Program-made: the position numbers and the translations under genes | Shown: piece by piece, positions 35,404-45,593 of the stretch | How positions within the stretch are numbered: position 1 is the stretch's first letter | Layout of the letters: the number at the start of each line of letters is the position of its first letter | The notes under the pieces: model-generated | What the model saw: the letters and a program-made list of their open reading frames with translations, nothing else | Databases searched by the model: none | What the model was told of the DNA's origin: nothing | Assembly: GCA_028752905.1 (NCBI GenBank) | Contig: JAQNBH010000007.1 | Location: 19,612,816-19,676,815 of the forward strand | Reading direction: 5' to 3' | DNA from: Cladorhizidae sp. MBARI D1340-BT2 | Taxonomy: Eukaryota; Porifera; Demospongiae; Poecilosclerida; Cladorhizidae | DNA length: 64,000 nucleotides

Positions 35404-35710
35404 AGAATTGGGTAGAGAATTAGAAGCTGGGATGGCCGATGAAAAGGAGGAAGTCGACTGCATGGTATTCGATTCAGCCTGAACAGTGGTGTGTGATACA
35501 TCCTCTGAGGTGCTTCGCAGTGACAACCTTAGGGCTTGGAGCTGTCTTCCAGCATTTGAAATTGAGTGACCAGGGTGAAAACGAGAGACAGAATTCTTTA
35601 CGCAGTGAGGGCAGACAAATGGATAAGTGAAACCAATTGGAGCAGATTTCACATGGATCATATCACCTTCATCAAAACTACACACTACGTGTATATCCAG
35701 CAGCATCTAC

Positions 35711-37047
35711 TATTAATGTTGTTGTTATAGTAGGTTTCTTGTTGGTGCTATTATTAAATTTTATAGTCATTTTGTTTGTTGAAGTGGAGTTGGTTTTCTC
35801 AGAAGCTTATTCATTAAAAGCGCAGAACTGAGTTGAGTCACTAGCAGCTGCACTTCATGGTAGCAGCTGCTCACTGACTCAGCTTAGCTCGACTGGATAT
35901 TGCCATGTACAGTGGTGTTTATGACATTGTAATCTTTTACCGATCTTCAGGTGTTGATGTTGATGTTTCCTTTCCATGTGCTAAATGCATCCTTTCCAGG
36001 GAAAACTGGTGACTGTGAATCTACGTACCTGCTGTGCACTCTACCAGACCAGCTGGGTTATGGAGTTAGATGCAGCAATGTTTGGGTACACTTTACCTGG
36101 TTTCCTTTCTGAGTGCTGAACGGTTTCTGTTTGTACAAAATGTAACTCCTCGTGCAACAAACTTGCAAGTGAACTTTACTATACGAGCAGAGATTTAACT
36201 ACCAAACACATGCATGGATCTCAATTCTTTTAAAGGTGAAAGACCTTTACTATACGAGCAGAGATTTAACTACCAAACACATGCATGGATCTCAATTCTT
36301 TTCAAGGTAAAAGATATGCCCATCTTTAACGATTCCTATGGCGAGTTCCATTGTCACAATCTACACCGATTTTTAAGTAGATGTGGAGTCATTGTATTAA
36401 CAATCTAATTTAGCTAGTGGTTTAGTTAATGGCATGTAGTTTTCTTATAGTTCATGTAGCACAACCCCACAGCCATTCTGAGCATAGGACTCTGAGGTGA
36501 AGACAGTTATACTGAGGCATAACCAAGTCACTAACAGTATACCTATGTGCTGGAATTTGTAATAATTATATCAATTTTGAATTGTTACATCAAAACCGAT
36601 AGATCTTAGCTATAACATTCAGCAGTAGTGAGAAGTAACATACTGAGAGCTGCATAAACTTTATGTAAGCTGGTAGTGGACCCTGCCAGGCCCACTTCCC
36701 AGGCAATAAGTTAATGCATGCTACAGTCTCTACATGTAGTATATATCCAGTTCTCTGATGATTTCTTCAAAGTGGCCTTTTTTTCCCTGTCAGCACATGC
36801 CTACAATTCCACGTAATTTTTTTTAAAGGACAAAGTACTTAAATAACTAGAATTATGGAGCTCTTCAACTCACGTCTGCGCTGTGAGACTCATTAGTGTT
36901 GCACACATGCATGTGACTTGTAAATAGCTGTGCTGCACGTTGCTAATGACACACGTGTGGGAAATATGTTGGACCAATTCCTTTCCCCTCCTCTTCCTTC
37001 TCGATCTCCTTACAAACCCACAAAGGAAGTGTCTTTCTTCGTTCAAA
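35711..37047. other. Non-coding sequence with a 71-bp tandem duplication
   Basis: A segment beginning CTTTACTATACGAGCAGAGA is repeated after 71 bp (about 36174-36312) with few changes. No gene recognised. Confidence 0.6.
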
Positions 37048-37250
37048 AATTATAATATGAATGTACAAGAATATATAAATAATGAAATATACACACATAA
37101 TTGTATTATATATGTACTTAGCCACACTGCTAACACTCAGATGTATTATAAAGATATTACTCAACGTATTTAAATGTCACCAGCAACTCCTTTGGAAGCA
37201 ATCACTGGATACCCCAGAGTTGATATCTGCACTATATTAATGGACTTGTG

Positions 37251-37501
37251 TTACGTCTTTTTAACAGTCAGTTCTATTTGTTCTTTGGATGAGTATTTAT
37301 CACATAGAGCATTATTGCCCCTCTTCTCTTTCTTATACCAGCTTGGCACAGATTCTGAATCTGATTTTGTTTTCTTGTATTTCTTGTATGCACAGAAGGC
37401 AATGATGGCTACGATTATAAACAGCAGTAGGAACACTCCAATTATAACGATCAAGATGTAGGGGAAGTAGACTTCTATAAGTGTTGGTTCGGTGATTATT
37501 G
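37251..37501 (-). CDS. Putative terminal exon of a type I membrane protein, copy 1
   Basis: On the minus strand, acceptor TTTATATATATAG is followed by an open frame to TAA. It encodes a short extracellular part (AIITEPTLIEVYFP), a hydrophobic segment of about 23 residues (LIVIIGVFLLLFIIVAIIAF), the stop-transfer sequence CAYKKYKKTK and a 45-residue polar cytoplasmic tail ending IELTVKKT. It needs one base from an upstream exon (entry phase 1). The topology suggests a single-pass receptor whose ectodomain lies at higher coordinates. I do not recognise the family. Confidence 0.55.
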
Positions 37502-37674
37502 CTATATATATAAATAAAAGCAATAAAGACATGAGATCATAGAGAAGAAAGCATATATGTATTTAAATAAAGAAAGCATATATGTATTTAAATAAATAAA
37601 ACATATATGTATTTAAATATTCTCAAAAAACTCTCAGTTGACATCACGCAATTACTATGACCTTAATAATCAAC

Positions 37675-37756
37675 TTGAAATTTACTCTCTTGATGTTTCG
37701 ACTAGATGCTCTAGCCGCTGAGAATCTAGTCTAAATGCCGAGAGAGTAAATTTCAA
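37675..37756. repeat. Palindromic short dispersed repeat, copy 1
   Basis: A perfect 16-bp inverted repeat TTGAAATTTACTCTCT / AGAGAGTAAATTTCAA encloses two opposed copies of the motif around CTAGTCGAAAC-GTC. It looks like a head-to-head dimer of the short repeat seen singly at 38297 and 40241. Confidence 0.85.
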
Positions 37757-38039
37757 TTTGATTGAACATCGTCTATATAGTAATAGAGATAATGATGTGC
37801 ATTCATTGTTTTAGACTACACCCACTTCAATAACCTTTTACCAAGATCAATTTTATGTACATTTTTAAAAACAAAAACTATATATACTAGTGAAGGAGGC
37901 ACTGCACATCAGCCTAGCACCAAAGTGTGAGTGGTTCAATCGAGACTGTGGAATAGACTTGCCTGGTTGCTGGGGAGTTAATCTGAAGAGCCTGAACTTG
38001 AAGCCACGACCACCATAATTATTCTTATTTTATCTTATT

Positions 38040-38180
38040 TTATCTAATTTATATAATATTTATTAATTATGTTGTTGTTGTTATTGTTATTTGTATTGTT
38101 TATTTATTTTATTATTTATTTAATATTTATTTATTATTATTATTATTAATATTATTATTATTATTATTATTATAAATATT
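38040..38180. repeat. TTA/TTTA-rich simple repeat
   Basis: AT-rich tri- and tetranucleotide repeats; copy 2 at about 53924-54064 is the same. Confidence 0.8.
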
Positions 38181-38296
38181 TATTTACATCCGGTGCACAT
38201 GCTAGGCGCGTGTACTGGCAGGTGGTGGATAGCTAGCTACTGGTATGTAGCAGGCTCATGTGAACCTTAACAGTGAGCCATAACATCTCATTATTC

Positions 38297-38365
38297 CTGA
38301 TGAAGGCTAGTCGAAACGTCGACAGAATACAATTTGAAGTTGATGATTATTGAGAAGGTTATTAT
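38297..38365 (+). repeat. Short dispersed repeat, single unit, copy 1
   Basis: Begins CTGATGAAGGCTAGTCGAAA, then CGTCGACAGAATACAATTTG and GATTATTGAGAAGGTTATT. It has the TGATGA...CGAAACGTC signature common at ends of Penelope-like and related retroelements. Confidence 0.7.
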
Positions 38366-38401
38366 AATATTATTATGTAATAAGAGTTCATTGAGAGATC
38401 A

Positions 38402-38409
38402 TCATTATT

Positions 38410-38465
<56 letters not shown>

Positions 38466-38470
38466 TATTA
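38402..38470. repeat. ATC microsatellite
   Basis: About 19 ATC repeats flanked by ATT units; duplicated at about 54286-54354. Confidence 0.95.
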
Positions 38471-38571
38471 ATATTATCAAAACGCTCAATAACGTCACAA
38501 TTGGAGCAAAAAAGAGCTTCTTTTGGTTAAAAGGGGAGATTTCTCACTAAAAGCAGTATTCTGTTGTTTAA

Positions 38572-39466
38572 CCCTCTCACTGCTGTAAGCGCCATATGGC
38601 GTAATGGACTTTAAAAATCGCTAATAAATCGATCGCTTGGCCTAGAGTCATAATTTGCATACCACCGGAAAGAGCAACTATTACTCTATATGACGTCCAA
38701 AAATTACATCCGGAAATGCCCGATTAGTTAGCGAAAATTACGTGCAACTACCGACGGTTCGCGGTTTTGACGACCTAAAAATGAGTGGATGTTTAACGCT
38801 TAAAGAAGTACTTTCCCTGGTTTCTAGCGAGAATTTTGCTCTCACTGAGGATGAGTCAGAGGAAGAAGAAGGTGAAGAAATATGTGGCTACCTTGGAAAT
38901 GCAAGTTCTGATCGTGCAGCAGTGCATTCTTTAGCGCTGTAGTTGACCCTACTTTAGACCCTCAGGATTCTTCCTTTTGCTATAACCAGCTCTCTAGTTA
39001 TAATGAAATTGATCAGGAAGCCTTCTCAGGTTAGCTAAAGTATCTACATATCTGTATTTGCATGTTCTTTCTCAAATAGTTGAATTTCAATAACATAATA
39101 AACCATTGTATTGCTGGGCTATAGAATCATATGATCAAATTTTGTCAAAAACCCTCCGCTATATATTGCTATATGCCTAAATTATTATGACTAATGTTTA
39201 CTAAATGCGAACTAAATGAGTAAATATATTATAAACATTTTTGGTTGATTAAATGTTAGATATTGATAGAGAAATTTAGCATAATGATATTCATATTTTG
39301 TGGTTGATAATGTGTTTAGCTAATGAGATCACATTGTTTATAAACAATGGTGCTATCACATGACAAAATTACAACTGATATGAATGGATTGCTGATTTTA
39401 TAATGATTTTTTTTTGTATCTGGTATACTTTAGGGAAAATGTCCAGGAAAGTCAGCGGTGAAAGGG
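38572..39466 (+). mobile_element. piggyBac-like deletion derivative flanked by TTAA, copy 1
   Basis: TTAA at 38568-38571 and 39467-39470 flank terminal inverted repeats CCCTCTCACTGCTG and (reverse complement of the right end) CCCTTTCACCGCTG, matching at 12 of 14 positions. Precise TTAA target duplication and CCC-starting ends are the hallmark of the piggyBac superfamily. Inside, 38781-38942 encodes a short peptide with an acidic run (DESEEEEGEE), as at the N-terminus of many piggyBac transposases, ending after 54 codons. The catalytic domain is absent, so the 895-bp element would need a transposase in trans. Confidence 0.85.
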
Positions 39467-39518
39467 TTAAAGAGTTAAAGAGTAGAAAAAGTTCCATAAT
39501 GTTGCTAATGTGCCCATT

Positions 39519-39727
<209 letters not shown>

Positions 39728-40238
39728 GTTTGTTCTTTGTTAGCTCATCCATTTATTGCTTTCTTTTATTCCTAATTTTGTTCATTTGTTTGTTCGTTCA
39801 TTCATTTATTTATACGTAGTCATTATCTTAAATGTGATTTTGTTTTGTATTGTAAATAGTTTTGAACTCCCCTACCCCAGCTATACATCCACTAGCATAC
39901 AAGCTATACATAAGGAAGTGTCCACCATCATACAGAAGTTTTTGCAGTGTGCCTGAAGTTGTGTTTGTTGGATAATCACTTGCACATAATTTGTTGCTTA
40001 TGAAGATGGTCCTAAAATCCATCATAATTCTATTCAGCTCATCAGCTATCACCTGATGTGGCATTTATCATCCTTCCTAGTCGTAAAAGGATTACTGCCA
40101 TAAGTGCTTACAGGTATAAACTTTAAAAAAGGCTGTACGAAACCTCTGCTTTCCTGGCACCATCTCTAAATCACTTTCTGAAGAAAGGAGGTGCTCTTTC
40201 TTGGATGAATTTCCTTGCTAAAGTTTTCTTATGGATAG

Positions 40239-40320
40239 CATGATGAAGACTAGAGCATCTAGTCGAAACGTCGAGTGAATTAAAATTGAAGTCGATTATT
40301 GAGAAGGTGATTTTAAAGAT
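40239..40320 (+). repeat. Short dispersed repeat with stem-loop, copy 1
   Basis: TGATGA at 40241-40246, a perfect 6-bp stem GACTAG/CTAGTC (40248-40253 and 40259-40264) with loop AGCAT, then GAAACGTC at 40265-40272 and GATTATTGAGAAGGTGATTT. The LTR retrotransposon starts directly after this copy. Confidence 0.75.
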
Positions 40321-40321
40321 G

Positions 40322-40325
40322 CAGT
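40322..40325. repeat. Target-site duplication CAGT, left
   Basis: CAGT precedes the 5' LTR and is repeated at 44968-44971 directly after the 3' LTR. Confidence 0.75.
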
Positions 40326-40545
40326 TGTGGCGGCGCAATTACGGAACAGTAATCGGGACATAACTCCCTTGACTTTTAATACTAAATATTCGAATTGATG
40401 ATCACCTTTTGTTACTTGTATTGATACTCTCTGTCTTTCTCATGAAGTTTCAAATGAAGTTTCAATTCTCTTTCTCTATCGGGTAGAAGAGATACAACGG
40501 TGACACAGAACCTCGCAGGGAATCCTAAACATAGACTTCCCTACA
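40326..40545 (+). repeat. 5' LTR, copy 1
   Basis: Starts TGTGGCGGCGCAATTACGGA and ends CTTCCCTACA. It differs from the 3' LTR by a 12-bp tandem duplication (the AAGTTTCAAATG segment), one missing G and a few substitutions. Confidence 0.92.
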
Positions 40546-40614
40546 TTGGTGACCACGACGTACACGCCCACAGCGTTCCAGCTCAACAGCGTCAATTCCT
40601 TCCTCTTCGGCATT

Positions 40615-41340
40615 ATGGCTGAAGCACAAGCACTTGCAGATGCTTTAATGGCGGCTACAGTCAATGCAGTCGCCCTCAAACTACCAGAGTTCTCGCCTGA
40701 CAGGATCGAATACTGGTTTATAGCCATCGAAGCGGAATTCAAACTCCGCGTTCCTGCCATTACCCAGGACCAGACCAAGTACAGCTACGTGGTGGCAGCA
40801 CTCAAGGGCCAGGTCATGGACAGGGTGATCGACATCATCAGGAACCCCCCCCCCCCCCCCCCTGCTGATGGCACTCGCTACCAAGCCATCAAAGATCGCC
40901 TCCTTTCCGCGTTTGGTCGAATGCCCTTGGAGAGGAGCAAGAGTCTTCTAGACTGGCCTGGGATGGGTGATGGAACACCATCAGCACTCCTCAGTAAGAT
41001 GCTTGCATCCCTACCCATTGGAGAGGACTCCGAGCACATCCTGTTTAAGGCCCTTTTCCTACGACAGCTTCCAGCAGATATCCAAGACCACCTAGCTCGT
41101 TCTACGGCTCTGACAACCCATCAGCTGGATGAACAAGCCGATGCCTATTTCATGCTATCCGGTGCCCGCCTGAACCAGCCATCATCACTTGTTGGCAACG
41201 TCGATGTTGCAGCCATTGACCACAAACGCCAAAAGCGCAGGACTAAGACCGACACCAGTCTGTGTTTCTACCATGGGCGGTATGGAATGGAGGCAAGGAG
41301 ATGCACCCAGAACAACTGCCAGTTGCCCATATTCCCCTAG
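40615..41340 (+). CDS. gag: Gag-like protein of the LTR retrotransposon, copy 1
   Basis: A 241-codon frame starting at ATG 40615 (MAEAQALADALMAAT); the frame is open upstream to the LTR. It encodes the capsid-like region (YWFIAIEAEFKLR) and a C-terminal CFYHGRYGMEARRCTQNNC, matching the CHCC-type zinc-knuckle variant of CsRn1-clade Gag rather than the usual CCHC. A run of 18 C bases encodes six prolines, a likely slippage site. It stops at TAG 41338-41340, just upstream of the protease frame. Confidence 0.8.
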   Translation: MAEAQALADALMAATVNAVALKLPEFSPDRIEYWFIAIEAEFKLRVPAITQDQTKYSYVVAALKGQVMDRVIDIIRNPPPPPPADGTRYQAIKDRLLSAFGRMPLERSKSLLDWPGMGDGTPSALLSKMLASLPIGEDSEHILFKALFLRQLPADIQDHLARSTALTTHQLDEQADAYFMLSGARLNQPSSLVGNVDVAAIDHKRQKRRTKTDTSLCFYHGRYGMEARRCTQNNCQLPIFP

Positions 41341-41386
41341 CTAAGACACCGCCAGTGGGAAACGCCAACGCTGGCCACCAGTAGCC

Positions 41387-42922
41387 GTGGTGGCTGGTGC
41401 AACAACCTCAAGGTTTCTACATGTCCAGGATAGGGCCTCGGGACGCTCCTTCCTCATCGACACTGGTGCAGAAGTCTCTCTCGTCACGGCTTCTCCTGCT
41501 GACCACCGCGCAGCTGCTTCCTCTGCCCATTCTGCCCCACTAGTGGCAGCCAATGGGACAGAAATTAAAACTTATGGCACACGTCGCATTCCACTCCAGT
41601 TTGGGAGCAAGCGCTTCCAAGGGTCTTTCATCGTCGCTGACGTGAACCAGGCCATCCTCGGGGCAGACTTCTTACGTGACAACGGACTGCTAGTCGACCT
41701 GGGAGGACAATGCCTCGTTCACTCTGCCACGCACGCCACCATCGCCGCACCCAGCATTGTGTGTCAACCAGTACCTTTGACCGTAATCAAACCTCCTCAG
41801 GTAAACAATGTCTATGCCAACCTACTCGCCTCTAGGCCCAAACTCACTGAGTTGTCTTTTCGCAAGGACAGGGTCCCCCATGGGATCGAGCTTTGTATCG
41901 ATAATGGTCAGTCTCCTCTCCGCTCGCCAGCCCGGCATTTGTCCCCTGACAAACTCGCTGTCGCAAAGGCTGCATTCAAAGAGATGGAAGACCTTGGGAT
42001 CGTCCGGCGCTCCTCCAGTCAATGGGCGTCCCCACTTCACATTGCACCCAAACCTGGTAGTGGTTGGTGCCCATGCGGGGATTTTAGACGTCTCAATGGC
42101 AGCATCAAGACGGACTGCTACCCGGTGCCTCACATCCAAGACTTCGCCAGCCAACTCGCTGGTATGACCATTTTCTCATCAATTGACCTGATTAAGGGCT
42201 ATCACCAGATTCTGGTACGTGCTATGGACATCCCCAAGACAGCAGTGATTACTCCTTTTGGCCTTTTCGATTTTCTGCGAACACCTTTCGGCCTTGCAAA
42301 CGCAGCCCAAGCATTTCAGAGACTGATGGACACGGTCTTGCGGGGTCTGCAGGGCATATTCATTTACCTAGATGACATCCTGGTAGCCAGTTCCTCCCCC
42401 GATGAGCATCTTCGGGATCCCACTGCCGTTTTCGATTGCTTTGAACAGCACGGCCTCGTCATTCACCCAGGCAAGTGTGTCTTCGGTATCGATGAGATAA
42501 CCTTCCTCGGCCACATGGTCAACGCCAAGGGCATACGACCCATGCCAACTCGGGTGACAGCCATACAAGATTTCCCCCTCCCGGCAGTAATCAAAGAATT
42601 GCAGGCCTTCCTCGGAGTAATTAACTTTTACCACAGGTTTGTACCTGCCGCTGCCCTGCTACTTCATCCTCTATACACTGCTTTGGTTGGCCGTCCCGCC
42701 AGGACCGCTCCGGTGAAATGGTCGACCACCATGGACAAAGCATTCCGTGATGCAAAGACTGCTCTGGCCTCTGCTGCCCTCCTGGTCCATCCCCGTGCAG
42801 ATGCTCCCACGGCTGTAACCGTTGATGCTTCAGATATGGTCATTGGAGGCACTCTTGAACAATTCACAGATGGCTTCTGGCGACTGCTGGCCTTCTTCAG
42901 CTGCAAGCTCCAGCCAGCCTAG
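41387..42922 (+). CDS. pol: Protease-reverse transcriptase part of pol, copy 1
   Basis: A 511-codon open frame. The aspartic protease signature FLIDTGAEVSLV lies near residue 26, then ILGADFL. Reverse transcriptase follows with SSIDLIKGYHQI, TPFGLANAAQAFQ and the YLDD catalytic box (FIYLDDILVASSS), then FLGHMV and the RNase H start (VTVDASDMVIGG). The frame ends in TAG at 42920; the same frame continues with clear RNase H sequence, so the TAG is a nonsense mutation. The first ATG used here is not necessarily the native start, as pol in such elements is usually made as part of a polyprotein. Confidence 0.88.
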   Translation: MVAGATTSRFLHVQDRASGRSFLIDTGAEVSLVTASPADHRAAASSAHSAPLVAANGTEIKTYGTRRIPLQFGSKRFQGSFIVADVNQAILGADFLRDNGLLVDLGGQCLVHSATHATIAAPSIVCQPVPLTVIKPPQVNNVYANLLASRPKLTELSFRKDRVPHGIELCIDNGQSPLRSPARHLSPDKLAVAKAAFKEMEDLGIVRRSSSQWASPLHIAPKPGSGWCPCGDFRRLNGSIKTDCYPVPHIQDFASQLAGMTIFSSIDLIKGYHQILVRAMDIPKTAVITPFGLFDFLRTPFGLANAAQAFQRLMDTVLRGLQGIFIYLDDILVASSSPDEHLRDPTAVFDCFEQHGLVIHPGKCVFGIDEITFLGHMVNAKGIRPMPTRVTAIQDFPLPAVIKELQAFLGVINFYHRFVPAAALLLHPLYTALVGRPARTAPVKWSTTMDKAFRDAKTALASAALLVHPRADAPTAVTVDASDMVIGGTLEQFTDGFWRLLAFFSCKLQPA

Positions 42923-44700
42923 ACTAGATATAGTGCATTCGACAGAGAATTGCTTGCTGCCCACGCGGCTATCCGTCACTTCAGGTATTTCCTGGAAGGA
43001 CGCCAGTTCTCACTTTTTACCGACCACAAACCACTCACGTTTGCCCTCGGTAAGATCTCGGATGCCTGGTCTGCACGACAACAGCGCCAGCTCTCAGCCA
43101 TCTCAGAATTCACCGTGGACATTAGACACATGGCAGGCAAAGACAACGTGGTAGCAGACGCTCTTTCCCGTGCTGCCATTTCGGCCATCAGTGGAGGCAT
43201 TGATTTCTCTGCCTTTGCAACCACACAGCTCGCAGACCCAGTCGATATGGCTGCCTGCCGGACAGCAATTACTGGCCTTCAACTTAAGGACATTCCCTTT
43301 GGACCCAATCACACAACCCTGTTGTGTGATGTGTCTCTTGGTCGACCACGTCCCCTCGTACAGGTCTGTCTCTTTCCACCGTCGCATTTTCGACACCCTT
43401 CATGGCATCAGCCATCCAGGCATACGGGCAACCCGCAAGCTGGTAGCCCGCAAGTACGTCTGGCACGGCCTTGGTCGACAGGTCGGAGAATGGGCCAGGA
43501 CATGCATCGCTTGCCAACGAGCCAAAGTCAACCTCCACCCCCACTATCTGAGTACAACGAGCCCATACTCCGATTCGACCATGTGAATGTGGATCTCGTA
43601 GGGCCACTCCCACTCTCTAAAGGTTTCACCCACCTCCTCACAGTAGTGGACAGAGTCACTCGCTGGCCAGAAGCAATTCCCCTGGCTAGCACAAGTACCA
43701 AATACGTGGCTGATGCCTTCTTGAGTGGATGGATTAGTCGTTACGGCCTTCCCTCCGATGTCTCCTCGACAGAGGAGCCCAGTTCACATCTCAACTCTGG
43801 CAAGATCTCTCCAACCTCCTTGGAACCAAACTGCATTGGACTACGGCTTACCACCCCCAGGCGAATGTCCTTGGGGAAAGGTTCCATCGAAGCATGAAAG
43901 CGTGCGCTGCCCTTGTCCATCAAGTGGGAGCAGTGCACTGCAGTAAGTCTAGCCGCAGAATGGAAGTCACCGCTCAATGTCCCCTCTCGCAAAATGGACA
44001 CAACACCGCTTTGTGCAGACTTACGCAGCTACAAAGAGGTTAAAGTTAAAACTCAGCAGTGTGGACGCGACGCCCGTGACTGGACGCGCATTGAGACTCT
44101 CTGGTAGCTAGCCTCAAAGCACGATGTCAATCGCCCTCGTGGACACCGGACCATGCCGAAGGAGGACCTAGGTACATCCCCAGCAGAGCTAGTGCTTGGA
44201 TCGCCACTCACTGTCCCCGGGGAGTTTGTGGGCCATGGACAGGGCGAACCAGTTCCGGAACTACTCCACCGCCTCCGTGACAATGTGGCAGAACTCAGAC
44301 TGGTCCTCCCAGTGCACCATAGCTCTCCCACAACCTCAATTCCGGCCTCCCTCTCTTTGGCTTCATTCGTCACGACAGCCACAAGTTGCCCCTACAGCCA
44401 CCTTACGATGGCCCATTTCGGGTATTGACCACAGTGGACAAATTCTTAAAAGTCCAGGTCGGCCATCGCGAGGAGACCATCTCGATCAATAGGCTGAAAA
44501 TTGCACATGTTGATGAGTCTGCCGAGGTCCAAGTGGCACAGCCACCTCGCCGTGGTCGCCCCCCTCAACGTCCCCTAGCACAGCCCACTGTCCGGCCAAC
44601 TCAACACTCTCCGGACCCATCACACGGGATACAAAGTACCCCAATCCTAAGAACTACACGCTCCGGACGAAGATTCAAGACACCGGCAAGGGTTTTGGAC
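42923..44700 (+). pseudogene. pol: RNase H-integrase part of pol, broken, copy 1
   Basis: After the in-frame TAG the same frame gives FDRELLAAHAAIRHFRYFLE and TDHKPLTFALGK (RNase H), then KDNVVADALSR. The integrase zinc region (HGISHPGIRATRK, CIACQRAK) lies in another frame (43170-43586). The catalytic core resumes in the earlier frame (HVNVDLVGPLP, DRVTRWPEAIPL), shifts again near 43760, and a C-terminal domain (PPYDGPFRVLTTVDKF, INRLKIAHVDE) follows in a third frame (44386-44805). Frameshifts, in-frame stops and a scrambled stretch at 43900-44200 make it non-functional. Confidence 0.82.
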
Positions 44701-44758
44701 CGAGCTACCTGTGGACGATACAGCTTCATTAATATCAAGTCAGTTCTGGGGGGAGCTG

Positions 44759-44967
44759 TGTGGCGGCGCAATTACGGAACAGTAATCGGGACAAAACTCC
44801 CTTGACTTTTAATAATAAATATTCGAATTGATGATCACCTTTTGTTACGTTGTATTGATACTCTCTGTCTTTCTCATGAAGTTTCAATTCTCTTTCTCTA
44901 TCGGGTAGAAGAGATACAACGGTGACACAGAACCTCACAGGGAATCCTAAACATAGACTTCCCTACA
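44759..44967 (+). repeat. 3' LTR, copy 1
   Basis: Starts TGTGGCGGCGCAATTACGGA, ends CTTCCCTACA and is followed by CAGT. The differences from the 5' LTR indicate an insertion old enough to have accumulated mutations. Confidence 0.92.
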
Positions 44968-44995
44968 CAGTGTTATATATATATTGTTTGCTTAC

Positions 44996-45262
44996 CTCAA
45001 TGGAGCTCATTATAACATAATGAAATCGGATGCTTTTGGAAGGCTTTCCCAAGCAAGGATTTGGTCCAAAGGGGAAGAAGATGCAAGGGTGGTAAGATGT
45101 GTAACTAGAGGTGACAGTGACCTTCATAGCAAATGCAGCTGGTGATAAGTAGTCTCCCATTGTAGCCTGGCAACCAGAAAACCTCATTCTTGTATAGCAG
45201 GAAGTCAAATTCCTGACCATGTTGGGAAGGGCAGTGTTTGGAGAAGTGGAATGTTTGAATAA
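44996..45262 (-). CDS. Putative internal exon of the minus-strand membrane-protein gene, copy 1
   Basis: On the minus strand, acceptor CAATGTGTCTCAG and donor ATTGAG|GTAAGC bound 267 bp (89 codons, phase 0-0) with no stop. It contains four cysteines (SCYTRMRFSGCQ; PCIFFPFGPNPC) and extracellular-type composition. The 3' LTR of the retrotransposon ends only 28 bases beyond the donor. Linkage to the exon at 37251 requires at least one further 0-1 exon between them. The family is not recognised. Confidence 0.45.
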
Positions 45263-45372
45263 CTGAGACACATTGAAAATGCATTATAAAGCAGGGGCGT
45301 GCGAAGCCTTCACAAACAAAAGATGAGCATGTGCTATTATTTTAACTTGCTGGTGCTTGGTGAATTACAATA

Positions 45373-45428
45373 ATTAACTTGAAATTGTATTCTCTCGACA
45401 TTTCGACTAGATGCTCTAGCCTTCAATA
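45373..45428 (-). repeat. Short dispersed repeat, single inverted unit, copy 1
   Basis: Reverse complement reads GGCTAGAGCATCTAGTCGAA then ATGTCGAGAGAATACAATTT, the same family as the repeats at 37675 and 40239. Confidence 0.75.
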
Positions 45429-45593
45429 GGAATAATTGAATGCAGACTTTATGTGTGGCTTGCTATATATATATATATTTTAAGAACAAGCTTCTCAAAC
45501 TGTTCAGAATTGAAATATAATGCACCATGGTTTGGCATTAGAATCAGCTCCGTTGAAGTGAGCAAACGAAGCCTCTGCAGCGTCACATCGCCA

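Larger units (their letters stand above)
32640..35710 (-). mobile_element. Degenerate non-LTR retrotransposon (LINE, CR1/Jockey-like), antisense downstream of TAPT1
   Basis: Minus-strand reading from 35706 down: an ORF1-like segment with a FVCPHC cysteine motif and a proline/serine-rich part, then an endonuclease-like segment (NETWLSPDI, DRNRHGGGVAIYIHSS near 34560), then reverse transcriptase blocks (GRLPVDWKNSFIVPIPKCS near 33840, FLDLKKAFD near 33590, LYADDILLF at about 33316-33342). Several stops and frame changes, and a likely deletion between endonuclease and reverse transcriptase near 34230, make it non-autonomous. The A/T-rich stretch near 32630-32670 is the probable 3' end. Assignment to the Jockey/CR1 group is from motif style only. 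Confidence 0.8.
40326..44967 (+). mobile_element. Ty3/gypsy LTR retrotransposon, CsRn1-like, copy 1
   Basis: A 4.64-kb element with TG...CA LTRs of 220 and 209 bp, a 4-bp target duplication (CAGT), a tRNA-primer site directly after the 5' LTR (TTGGTGACCACGACG, close to the TGGTGACCCCGACG tRNA-Trp type of the CsRn1 clade) and a G-rich polypurine tract (CTGGGGGGAGCTG) before the 3' LTR. Internal order is gag, protease, reverse transcriptase, RNase H, integrase, as in Ty3/gypsy. Gag and protease-RT are open, while RNase H-integrase carries one nonsense codon and several frameshifts. It is therefore defective but structurally complete. It lies in an intron of the putative minus-strand receptor, in the opposite orientation. 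Confidence 0.92.

Noticed and set aside
38297..38320. Active hammerhead ribozyme
   Set aside because: CTGATGA, GAAA and GTC boxes are in order, but there is no room for helix III and helix I is weak.
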